Positions 45,901 to 54,095 of a DNA stretch of 64,000 nt are shown piece by piece. The position numbers and the translations under genes were made by a program. Under the pieces are notes generated by a model that was given only the letters and a program-made list of their open reading frames with translations, did no database searches and was not told the origin of the DNA. Within the stretch, counting starts at the first letter, position 1. Each line of letters starts with the position of its first letter. The stretch spans positions 1 to 64,000 of the forward strand of contig CACNIC010000001.1 in the NCBI GenBank assembly GCA_902620405.1, read 5' to 3'. The DNA comes from an uncultured SAR202 cluster bacterium (GTDB lineage: Bacteria; Chloroflexota; Dehalococcoidia; Lucifugimonadales; Lucifugimonadaceae).

Positions 45901-45964
45901 TGAAAAGGACTATACAGTTAAAAAAAGGTCTTCTCGTTTTAGAAGATCTCGCTCTTTTTCTTAA
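42947..45964 (+). CDS. uvrA: excinuclease ABC subunit A
   Basis: Two ABC cassettes, zinc fingers, QMQFLPDVSVPCEECKGNRYN. Confidence 0.98.
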   Translation: MSSKEKIIVKGARENNLKDVSVDIPKNKLVVITGVSGSGKSSLAFNTIFAEGQRRYMESLSAYARQFLGRMEKPDVDSIEGLSPAISIDQKNVSKNPRSTIGTVTEIYDYLRLLFSRIGKPHCPKCGKAVSKQSIDGIVSRIMKIESGKRIMLLSPIIKHMKGEHKNIISQIKLDGFVRLRVDGEIYETDQDISLNKNKWHNIEIVVDRLIVKEDMDKTRLYDSVETCLKRGAGKIIISSTGEDDIVISENLSCGDCDQSIEELEPRNFSFNTPFGACKSCSGLGYKLEVDPNLVIPDQNKSLIDGAIVPWTLKSGELAWEYNFIHSVADHYNFSIKEKVKNINKEYLKILLYGAGDEIIPIKYFSKRGRERVWMTKYDGIVHIIEKRYHTSESNSVRENIQSFMNQKTCSSCNGQRLKSDALSVKILDSNIHQVSQLSVEECEQWVDNCQTKKEGISLSASDLIIGSQIFKEISSRLKFLNKVGLGYISLDRPTSTLSGGEGQRIRLASQIGSGLTGVLYVCDEPSIGLHPIDNDRLIKTLEGLRNLGNTVLVVEHDESIMRSSDHIIDLGPLAGSNGGLITGEGKISHIMKSKDSITGMYLSGKRKIETPAKRREKVPGKEINVIGAKENNLKSVNVSFPLQTLVCVTGASGSGKSTLVNEILFKGLSKEIYGSKDLPGKHSEITGVENLDKVINIDQSPIGRTPRSNPATYTALFGPIRELFSSVPEARSRGYKPGRFSFNVKGGRCENCEGAGYKEIQMQFLPDVSVPCEECKGNRYNKEALEIKFKGLSIADVLNLTVSEALEIFSPYPSIFNKLNTLNDVGLGYIKLGQPATTLSGGEAQRVKLSTYLSKRATGKTLFILDEPTTGLSFEDCNSLIKILHRLVENKNSIILIEHHLDIIKNADWVVDLGPGAGAEGGKLIAEGTPENIAYNSNSFTGYYLKKDSGIIPKRGKSLSTNLKKVTASKKPKENSFIFPDRISEKDYTVKKRSSRFRRSRSFS

Positions 45965-47154
45965 ATTATTTTTTCGCTTTCAATTTTCGATTGATCATAT
46001 TCCATGCCCATTCCAATTTCTTTAGGCAAGTAAATATATCCATTATCAGGAACAATAGGATTTTTAAGGAAAAACTGATGAATTGTATTCCATTTTTCTA
46101 AATATTCTTGATATGGCGTATGTATTGGAGATTGTGTGACAGAAAAATTGATACCTGCTTTTGATGAATGGCCATGAGGTATTGTTATAAGATCATGCAC
46201 AGATGCATAGTTTGCTATTTTTAATGTCTCTGAAAACCCTCCTGCCCAATATATGTCAGGCTGTAATATATCCAAAGCTTCTTGGTCAACAAACCTTTTA
46301 AACCCCCATCTCGTATATTCATGTTCCGCGCCTGACAAAGGTATGCTTGTTCTTTCTCTTAGTTGCCGGTAAGTGTCTATTCTGTCTGGCATTGCAACTT
46401 CTTCAAGCCACCTAGGACTATATTCTTCAATGTGCGATGTAACCTTCATGGCATAATTAAGATCCCAACTTTGCCAGCAATCCAGCATAATATCATAATC
46501 ATCACCTAAGGTTTCTCTTAATGTTTTGACCATAGAAACATTCTTCTTAAACCCATCTGTCCCGCTCATAGGGCCGTGCCTAAAAAACCATTTTTGGGCC
46601 TTAAAACCCTTTTCTTTAAATTCTATTGCCCTTTCTTTTACTAAGCCCATATCTTCAACCGCAAATCCTAACATGCTTGAATATGCGGGTATCTTGTCTC
46701 GTGTTGGTCCACCAATTATTTTATAAACGGGCTCGTTATAATATTTTCCTTTCAAATCCCAAAGAGCACAATCTACTGCGCTTAATGCGATCATAGGGGT
46801 TCCTTGTCTTCCATGAACCTGAAATCTATGCATTTGGTCCCATAGCCTTTCGATTGCTAGTGGGTCTTTATCAATTAAAAGATGAGAGAGCTGCTCTTTT
46901 ATAATATGTGCCTGGCTGTGGTCAATTGGGCCCCCAATTCCTTTTAAGCCATCATCTGCAATTATTTCAACAAATACTGCTGATATTGGGTAATCGTTTT
47001 CTTTTTCAACAGTTCCCCATTTTGCCTCATTAAAAGTATCTGATCTGTATTCTGGGTATATATCTATTGGCCTTACAAGCCTTTCTTCCCAAAAGGGTTT
47101 TTCTGTTTTTAAAGTTCCGTTCAGTTCTCTTAGCTCTACTTTTACTATTTTCAT
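45961..47154 (-). CDS. enolase superfamily protein (MR/MLE; sugar-acid dehydratase-like)
   Basis: AQKWFFRHGPMSG, GAEHEYTRWGF, DILQPDIYWAGG, IPHGHSS. Confidence 0.92.
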   Translation of the reverse strand: MKIVKVELRELNGTLKTEKPFWEERLVRPIDIYPEYRSDTFNEAKWGTVEKENDYPISAVFVEIIADDGLKGIGGPIDHSQAHIIKEQLSHLLIDKDPLAIERLWDQMHRFQVHGRQGTPMIALSAVDCALWDLKGKYYNEPVYKIIGGPTRDKIPAYSSMLGFAVEDMGLVKERAIEFKEKGFKAQKWFFRHGPMSGTDGFKKNVSMVKTLRETLGDDYDIMLDCWQSWDLNYAMKVTSHIEEYSPRWLEEVAMPDRIDTYRQLRERTSIPLSGAEHEYTRWGFKRFVDQEALDILQPDIYWAGGFSETLKIANYASVHDLITIPHGHSSKAGINFSVTQSPIHTPYQEYLEKWNTIHQFFLKNPIVPDNGYIYLPKEIGMGMEYDQSKIESEKII

Positions 47155-47228
47155 AATTGCCCTCTTTTAATATTCATTAATTAATATAAATTTATTATAA
47201 TTATTCAAAATTAGTCAAAGGCAAATCG

Positions 47229-47522
47229 ATGGTTGGACAATTAAGAACATATACAATTAATAAGGGAATGATGGATAGTTGGTTAAAACTTTTTCATGAA
47301 GTAATAGCACCTAAAACACTTGAATTTGGAATGGGAATTCAGTCAGCATGGACTGATGAAGAAAGTGAAAGGTTTATTTGGATCAGGACATATGAAGACA
47401 TGGAAGATTTAAAGAAAAAAGAGGAAGAGTTTTATGGAAGCGATTGGTGGAAAGAAAACATGTCGACAATTAGGGGCCATTTAGCACGAAGGCAAATAGA
47501 AGTAATAAAACCTTCAGCTTAA
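47229..47522 (+). CDS. NIPSNAP-family protein
   Basis: LRTYTINKGMMDSWLKLFHEVIAP...FIWIRTYEDMEDLKKKEEEFYGS. Confidence 0.85.
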   Translation: MVGQLRTYTINKGMMDSWLKLFHEVIAPKTLEFGMGIQSAWTDEESERFIWIRTYEDMEDLKKKEEEFYGSDWWKENMSTIRGHLARRQIEVIKPSA

Positions 47523-48449
47523 TTTTTTATAAATTCTCTCATTTTTGATCTCATTATAAATTTTATATCCACGGATAAAGTCTTTTGCTTTCATTCTTTT
47601 TTTTCCTTCAAGCTGTAATTCATTAATTGTTATCCTTCCTCCTAAAGTAGATACATATAATTCATCTTTGTGGCCAAGGCATAGTTCTCCAGGCTCATTG
47701 TGAAATTCGCTTTTTTCGAAATTTGATGCTTTATGAATTTTGATTTTTTTTTCATCAATAAACGAATACGTTCCTGGTTTTTCGGATAATGCTTTTATAA
47801 TTTGAATAATTTTTTTTCCATCTTGCTTCCAGTTAATATGTCCATCTATTTTTTCCATTTTTTTTGTGTGTGTTGCTTCCTCTTCATTTTGAGGCCTAGC
47901 CTTGCTTATTAAGTCAGTATTAGTTAACACTTTATTTATGTTTTCAGCACCTATTAAAAATAATCTTTCAATGATTTCTGAATAGGTTTCTTCTGGTTTT
48001 ATTTTATATTTTTCTTGGCATATTATTGGGCCGCCATCAATGGTTTTATTTAAAAGTATTATTGATGTTCCACTTATTTTTTCATCATTAATTATAGCTG
48101 TTTGTACTGGTGAAGGACCTCTGTATTTTGGCAACAATGATGGATGAAGGTTTATTGCACCATATTTTGAATTCTTCAAAATATATTCGGGGATAATTTT
48201 TCCATAAGAAGCAACAACAATAACATCGGGGTTGATATTATTTATTTCATCTTTATTTGGCATATTAACCTTAAAGTTGATATTTTTACTTTCGCAGAAT
48301 GCTTTTATGGGGGTAGGTGATTTTTTATTTCCTCTAGATTTGATTGAGTCTGGAAGAGTTACTACAAGGTGTATAGAATTACCGGCTTTGATCATCTTAT
48401 CCAAAACCAATTCTGAGTACTTATCTGTTCCAAAATAAATTATTTTCAT
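47514..48449 (-). CDS. fmt: methionyl-tRNA formyltransferase
   Basis: NLHPSLLPKYRGPSPVQTAI, FGTDKYSELVL. Confidence 0.96.
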   Translation of the reverse strand: MKIIYFGTDKYSELVLDKMIKAGNSIHLVVTLPDSIKSRGNKKSPTPIKAFCESKNINFKVNMPNKDEINNINPDVIVVASYGKIIPEYILKNSKYGAINLHPSLLPKYRGPSPVQTAIINDEKISGTSIILLNKTIDGGPIICQEKYKIKPEETYSEIIERLFLIGAENINKVLTNTDLISKARPQNEEEATHTKKMEKIDGHINWKQDGKKIIQIIKALSEKPGTYSFIDEKKIKIHKASNFEKSEFHNEPGELCLGHKDELYVSTLGGRITINELQLEGKKRMKAKDFIRGYKIYNEIKNERIYKKLS

Positions 48450-48468
48450 AATTTTTTATAATATATCA

Positions 48469-48488
48469 AAAAGAACAAATGTTCTTTT
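48469..48488. promoter_or_regulatory. inverted repeat AAAAGAACA-AA-TGTTCTTTT containing GAAC-N4-GTTC (Gram-positive-type LexA/SOS-box-like)
   Basis: Perfect 9-2-9 dyad 20 bp upstream of fmt in the fmt<>dnaA intergenic region. Confidence 0.45.
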
Positions 48489-48708
48489 AAACTAAGCTGT
48501 GAAAAAAAGAACAGGTTATTTCATTATTTCCCAGATTTTTGTGGGAAATTTATTTAAATTACTATTGCCTAAATTATTGTCTTAAATGTAATGTTATATC
48601 TATCAAATATTTATGAAAATATTTTAATTTAGAGTCTTCTAAATTTTGGCATAATGCATCCTGTCCTAGGTGTACCTTTGTCTAAATTTAGGGCTGGAAA
48701 GGGGGTTT

Positions 48709-49995
48709 ATGAACATTGAAGATTTATGGCGCAAGGCACTAAATATATTGCAGAATGAAATAAACCCTAATAGCTTTAACCAGATGTTTAAAAACATTAA
48801 ACCAAAAGCTCTAACTAAAGACACTATCGTTCTTTTAATTGAAAACTCATTCCATAAAGATGCAATTGAAAAAAGGTTTTTTGATCATATTTCTGTCGCA
48901 GTAAATGAAGTTTCAGATATTAAATTAAAACTGGAAATTGTTGGTGTTGACCCTGGCAAAACTAAGCCTAAGGCAAATAAAGCAAATATTGACTTACATA
49001 AATTTACTTTTGAAAATTTTATTGTTGGCTCTTCAAATGAGCTTGCCTTTGCTGCAAGCAAGCAAATTTGTGATTATGAGTTGAACGATTTTAATCCTCT
49101 TTATATTTATTCAGATGTTGGGTTAGGAAAGACCCACTTACTTCTATCTATTCATAGAAGCTTAACTTTAAAAAATATTAACTCAATATACACATCTTCA
49201 GAAAGGTTTACTAATGAATATATAGAAGCTATAAAGCTTAGAAAAACAGATGAGTTTAGAAAAAAATATCGTAACTGTGATGCCTTGCTAATAGACGATA
49301 TACAGTTTTTAGGTGGTAAGACACAAACACAAGAAGGCTTTTTTCATACTTTTAATGAACTCTTTTTAAATAACAAAAAGATTGTTATAGCAGGTGACGA
49401 TCCTTTAAAATTAGTTGATTTGGAATCAAGGCTTGTTAGTCGTTTTCAGTCTGGGTTAGTTGTGGATATTCAGGCCCCTGACTATGAAACAAAAGTTGCT
49501 ATTATTGATCATAAATGCACTTCTTTTAACCTAACTCTTTCTGAAGACATTGTTGATTATGTAGCAAATTTGTGCCAAGTAAATGTTCGGCAGATAGAGT
49601 CAATAATTAATAGATTAAAAGCAATGTCGTCCTTAACTAATCAAGAGATATCTCTTGAAAATGCTAAATCAATGATAATTGGTTTCGATAAAATCAAGTT
49701 AAATAATAAACCTGAGCCATCTTTGGTCCTTCCAGCTGTTGCTGCCGCAACTGGTGTTTCAGAAGATGAAATAAAAAGTAGTAGTAGGTCAGAAAAAATC
49801 GTTAACGCAAGAAGGCTTTCATGCTTTGTTTTAAACAAAGATTTAAACTTAACAACAACTGCATCTGGATCTATATTAAATAAAAATCATGCGTCAGTAA
49901 TAAATGGAGTAAAGTTTGTTGAAAGAAAACTGAAAAGTGATTTTGATCTTCGTTATTGTCTTCAACAAATTAGAAATACATTAAAAATTAACTAA
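48709..49995 (+). CDS. dnaA: chromosomal replication initiator DnaA (start refined from the 48670 ORF)
   Basis: SDVGLGKTHLL, LLIDDIQFLGGK; ATG at 48709 preceded by ggaaaggggg; divergent signature LNKNHASV. Confidence 0.96.
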   Translation: MNIEDLWRKALNILQNEINPNSFNQMFKNIKPKALTKDTIVLLIENSFHKDAIEKRFFDHISVAVNEVSDIKLKLEIVGVDPGKTKPKANKANIDLHKFTFENFIVGSSNELAFAASKQICDYELNDFNPLYIYSDVGLGKTHLLLSIHRSLTLKNINSIYTSSERFTNEYIEAIKLRKTDEFRKKYRNCDALLIDDIQFLGGKTQTQEGFFHTFNELFLNNKKIVIAGDDPLKLVDLESRLVSRFQSGLVVDIQAPDYETKVAIIDHKCTSFNLTLSEDIVDYVANLCQVNVRQIESIINRLKAMSSLTNQEISLENAKSMIIGFDKIKLNNKPEPSLVLPAVAAATGVSEDEIKSSSRSEKIVNARRLSCFVLNKDLNLTTTASGSILNKNHASVINGVKFVERKLKSDFDLRYCLQQIRNTLKIN

Positions 49996-50164
49996 CATTC
50001 CCTTTGTTAATTATTGTTAATTACAATAAAAAATAATTTATTATGCTTTTTATTAACATTTAGAAATTTTTTCTCTACTTTTTTTTAAAAAGTGTTAATT
50101 TATTCAAGTTTAATTAACATTATTAACATAGTTAACAATCTTATTATTATTACAAACAAAAAAA
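49996..50164. other. oriC: candidate oriC: AT-rich dnaA-obg spacer with seven TGTTAAY-like motifs
   Basis: Motif cores at 50005, 50015, 50093 (+) and 50050, 50112, 50120 (-), plus AGTTAACA at 50130; tandem TTGTTAATTA at 50004-50023; TTATTAACA twice. Confidence 0.5.
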
Positions 50165-51337
50165 ATGAAAAACAAAGTTAAAATAATATTAACTTCTGGA
50201 AGTGGTGGAGCTGGTTGTGTTTCTTTTAGGAAAGATAAATTTGTTTCTAGAGGTGGACCCGATGGGGGAGATGGGGGAGATGGGGGAGATGTAGTTTTAA
50301 TTCCAAATAAAAATATGTATGACCTCGATTGTTTTTATGATTTCCAAAAGTTTACTGCAGGAAGTGGTGAGCCAGGAGGAAAGAAAAATAAAAATGGAAA
50401 ACGAGGGAATGACCTAGAATTAACGCTCCCATTTAACTGTGAGGTAAATATATCAGGGGAAAATAAAATTATATTAAACAAAAGAACTATATTTCTTAAA
50501 GGTGGAGAAAAAGGTAAAGGAAATATTAAATTTAAATCATCTATTAATCAGGAGCCTTTATTAGCTGAATATGGAGAAAATGGCACTACTAAAGAAATTG
50601 AGGTCATATCTAATAATTTTCCTCAAATAGCAATAGTAGGCGAATCAAATAGTGGGAAGTCGTGGTTATTAAACAAATTAACTGGATCAAAGACAAAAGA
50701 AGCAGATTATGTTTTTACAACGCAAGAACCATTTGCTGCACAATTAAAAAATGATATTAAAGAGGCAAAAATCATTGAGATACCAGATTTTTTTAATGTA
50801 GAGAAAGCTGAAAAATTTTTACCTTTATTAAAAAAAATGAAAGTTATATTAATAACAATTCCAGAGAACTGTTTAGAAAAAGAATATGTAACAAATATAG
50901 TTAATAAAATTGAGGGCTTTGTAGATAATGATTGCAAACTCATAAGCGTGGCATTATGGAACGAAAACAAAGGAGAAGACAATAATAAAATCTATGCTAA
51001 TTTTAATAAAAAAAATTTTACAGAAGTAAGAGAATTATTATTAAACATATCAGATCCAATTATCTCTCTAAAACCCAAACCTAATGAGTATATACACACA
51101 CCAAATGTAATTAATCAGGGGAAAATGTATTCATATTCTCCAAAAACAAACACGATAAAAGTATTAAATGAAGAAATTATAAGAATTGCAAAAGGTAGCA
51201 ATTTAAATAAACCAGAAACACAATTTCAATTTCACAACGTTTTGAATAAAAAAGGTTTTTTTCAACAGATACAGAATGATGGTATAAAAAAAGGTGCAAC
51301 AATAAAATTTGAAGACATTGAGCTAGAATACAAATGA
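50165..51337 (+). CDS. obg: Obg/CgtA-family protein with degenerate G domain
   Basis: RGGPDGGDGGDGGDVVL glycine-rich domain, GESNSGKSW P-loop, C-terminal OCT domain. Confidence 0.93.
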   Translation: MKNKVKIILTSGSGGAGCVSFRKDKFVSRGGPDGGDGGDGGDVVLIPNKNMYDLDCFYDFQKFTAGSGEPGGKKNKNGKRGNDLELTLPFNCEVNISGENKIILNKRTIFLKGGEKGKGNIKFKSSINQEPLLAEYGENGTTKEIEVISNNFPQIAIVGESNSGKSWLLNKLTGSKTKEADYVFTTQEPFAAQLKNDIKEAKIIEIPDFFNVEKAEKFLPLLKKMKVILITIPENCLEKEYVTNIVNKIEGFVDNDCKLISVALWNENKGEDNNKIYANFNKKNFTEVRELLLNISDPIISLKPKPNEYIHTPNVINQGKMYSYSPKTNTIKVLNEEIIRIAKGSNLNKPETQFQFHNVLNKKGFFQQIQNDGIKKGATIKFEDIELEYK

Positions 51338-51897
51338 ACATAGGAATATTAGGTGGAAGTTTTGATCCTATTCATAATGGTCATCTCAGAATAGCAGCAC
51401 TTGCAAAATACAAGTACGATCTAGGAAAAGTTTTATTTGTGCCCCTTAATAAACCTTGGTTAAAAAAAAGAAAGACCCACGTAAGCTCAACCCAAAGAAT
51501 GGAAATGTGCGAAGCAGCTTTAAAAAAATATAAAAGTTTTGAATTATCAGATGTAGACATTATAAGGGGAGGCACAACCTACATGATTGATACAGTTTAT
51601 GATCTTAAAGAAGGCGCAGCACCAGAAGACAAATTCTTTGTAATTTTGGGTGATGATAATATTAAAAGTATTCAAGAATGGAAAAAATATAATGAACTGT
51701 GCAGCTTAGTAGATTTCATTGTTGCTCCAAGAGAAAAACACAAAGTCGAAAAAGAGAATTTTAAATATATTCAAACAGAACCGGTAGATTTATCAAGCTC
51801 AAAAATTAGGAAAAACATAAAAATGAAAAAAGAATGGGCTAATCTTGTCCCAGAGACCGTAAAGGAATATATTAAAAAAAACAATTTATACCAATGA
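51334..51897 (+). CDS. nadD: nicotinate-nucleotide adenylyltransferase
   Basis: GILGGSFDPIHNGHLRIA, SSSKIRKN. Confidence 0.95.
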   Translation: MNIGILGGSFDPIHNGHLRIAALAKYKYDLGKVLFVPLNKPWLKKRKTHVSSTQRMEMCEAALKKYKSFELSDVDIIRGGTTYMIDTVYDLKEGAAPEDKFFVILGDDNIKSIQEWKKYNELCSLVDFIVAPREKHKVEKENFKYIQTEPVDLSSSKIRKNIKMKKEWANLVPETVKEYIKKNNLYQ

Positions 51898-52448
51898 ATG
51901 ATATAGAAAAATTATATAAGAGGGTTTACGAATTAGAAGTTTTCAAAAAGGGAAGCTTTACTCTTTCTTCAGGAAAAAAAAGCAACTATTATATTGACGG
52001 AAGACTGATAAGCTTAGATCCGTCAGGATCTGAAAAAATTAGTAAAATATTTATTAATAAAATTAATTTTAAAATTGATAAGATAGGTGGGCCTGCAACT
52101 GCTGCTATTCCCCTTATATCATCGTTAAGTTCGTACTTAAAACACCTTCATAATAAAGAGGTTCCTGGGTTTTATATAAGGTCGTCCTCTAAAGAACATG
52201 GACTAACAAATAAAATTGAGGGCAGCTTAAATAAAGAAGAAAATGTAGTGGTAATAGATGACACTCTTACAACAGGAGGAAGCATTATTAACACTATTAA
52301 AGAGATACAAAGTGTAGGAGCTAATGTTAAACTTTCACTTTCAATTTTTGATAGAAATGAAGGAGGAAAAGAAAAAATAGAAAAGCTAGGAATTAATCAT
52401 TATTCAATTTTTAGATATGACAAGGAAAAAGAGGACCTAGTTTTTTAA
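51894..52448 (+). CDS. pyrE: orotate phosphoribosyltransferase
   Basis: VVVIDDTLTTGGSI, KEHGLTNKIEG. Confidence 0.95.
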   Translation: MNDIEKLYKRVYELEVFKKGSFTLSSGKKSNYYIDGRLISLDPSGSEKISKIFINKINFKIDKIGGPATAAIPLISSLSSYLKHLHNKEVPGFYIRSSSKEHGLTNKIEGSLNKEENVVVIDDTLTTGGSIINTIKEIQSVGANVKLSLSIFDRNEGGKEKIEKLGINHYSIFRYDKEKEDLVF

Positions 52449-53851
52449 ATATGTATCGCTCCATCACCCAGAGATAGGGCAGCTTCTTTTACTGCCTCAG
52501 ATAATGTTGGGTGAGCATGTGTTAATTCAGCAACTTCTACGTCTGTTCCTTCCAGGTATTTTAGAAGACCTAATTCAGCAATCATTTCAGTTACTTCAGG
52601 TCCTATCATGTGAGCGCCAAGAAGCTCTCCGCTTTCATTATCAGCTACCAATTTAACAAATCCTTCAGAATCGCCAATTGAAATTGCTTTACCAACAGCC
52701 TTAAAAGGGAATTGAGAAATTTTAACGTCATAACCTTGCTCTTCTGCCTGATCTTCAGTTAAACCTAAACTAGCAATTTGAGGCTGACAATACGTGCACC
52801 GCGGCATGTCAGTATAATTAATTGGGTTTGGGCTATGACCAGCAATTGTTTCTGCAGCAATAACTCCCTGAGAGAAAGCAACATGGGCTAGCATTAATTT
52901 TCCAGTTACGTCACCAACAGCATAAATGTTAGGGTTAGATGTTTTCATAAAATCATCAATTTTTACGAAGTTATTTTCAATTTCAACACCCGCACCTTCA
53001 AGTCCAATTCCGTCTATATTTGACTGAACACCAACAGCAACCAGTAATTTTTCACAAGAATAGCTCTTTTTTTCACCTGAAGAATCATACTCAATATTTA
53101 TTGTTTTTCCAGAAATGCTGGTATTTGAAACAGTAGAATTAAGCTCAAAAGTTATTCCTTTTGAAGAAAAAATTTTTTCTAATTCAGAAGATATAGCCTT
53201 ATCTTCGTTTGGAACAAGGTGACTTTGTGCTTCAAACATTTTTACATCAACCCCGTATGCATTAAAAAGGTAAGCAAACTCAACTCCTATAGCGCCAGCC
53301 CCAATAATTCCAATTGATTTAGGAAGCTCTTTTAGCTCTAACGCTTCACGACTAGAAATGATCATATCACCATCGATTTCTAGGTTGGGCAAATTTCTTG
53401 GACGAGCCCCTGTTGCTAAAATTACGTTCTCAGAGCTGATAGTTTCGCCAGAATTAAGCAGGTTTATAGAATTATTGTTTGATAGGGTTGCGGTGTCTTT
53501 AAATAATGTAATCTTGTTTTTTTTAACCAAATATTCAATTCCTTGAGTTAATTGCTTTGACACATCTCTACTTCTGCTTATTGCTTTTTCAAAATCGAAA
53601 GTAACATTATCAAATGAAATTCCCCATTTATCAGACTCTTTAATTTGATTAACTAGCTCAGCATTTTTAAGAAGAGACTTTGAAGGAATACACCCCCAGT
53701 TTAAACACACACCTCCAAGGCCGGCATATCCTGATCCGTCATCTTTTTCTATTAAGGCAGTTTTAAGCCCCAATTGTGCCGCTCTAATAGCTGCATGATA
53801 ACCACCTGGCCCACCACCAATAACAGATAAATCGAAATTATTTTCAGACAT
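52445..53851 (-). CDS. lpdA: dihydrolipoamide dehydrogenase (E3)
   Basis: GLGGVCLNWGCIPSK, GAGAIGVEFA, HAHPTLSEA. Confidence 0.97.
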   Translation of the reverse strand: MSENNFDLSVIGGGPGGYHAAIRAAQLGLKTALIEKDDGSGYAGLGGVCLNWGCIPSKSLLKNAELVNQIKESDKWGISFDNVTFDFEKAISRSRDVSKQLTQGIEYLVKKNKITLFKDTATLSNNNSINLLNSGETISSENVILATGARPRNLPNLEIDGDMIISSREALELKELPKSIGIIGAGAIGVEFAYLFNAYGVDVKMFEAQSHLVPNEDKAISSELEKIFSSKGITFELNSTVSNTSISGKTINIEYDSSGEKKSYSCEKLLVAVGVQSNIDGIGLEGAGVEIENNFVKIDDFMKTSNPNIYAVGDVTGKLMLAHVAFSQGVIAAETIAGHSPNPINYTDMPRCTYCQPQIASLGLTEDQAEEQGYDVKISQFPFKAVGKAISIGDSEGFVKLVADNESGELLGAHMIGPEVTEMIAELGLLKYLEGTDVEVAELTHAHPTLSEAVKEAALSLGDGAIHI

Positions 53852-53867
53852 TACTAACCCCCTGTTC

Positions 53868-54086
53868 TTAAACTTTAGTTACTTTATAAATGTACCATAT
53901 TACACCCAAAATTAAAGATATAATTAAAGTTATAATAGATGTAATCACCAAGGCTCCATAAAAGTAACTTTTAAATTCAATAGAACACTCAAAAACAAAT
54001 TTGCAAACTAGAGAAGAAGATATTAAATAGAGAACAGAAAAGACCAATCCAATTAAAAAACTAATTAAAAGAACCTTCTTCATCAA
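53868..54086 (-). CDS. small membrane protein
   Basis: Two hydrophobic segments. Confidence 0.5.
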   Translation of the reverse strand: MMKKVLLISFLIGLVFSVLYLISSSLVCKFVFECSIEFKSYFYGALVITSIITLIISLILGVIWYIYKVTKV

Positions 54087-54095
54087 ATTATTAAA

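Noticed and set aside
49996-50164. Interpreting the dnaA-obg repeats as parS sites
   Set aside because: No resemblance to TGTTNCACGTGAAACA; TGTTAAY motifs fit a variant origin better.
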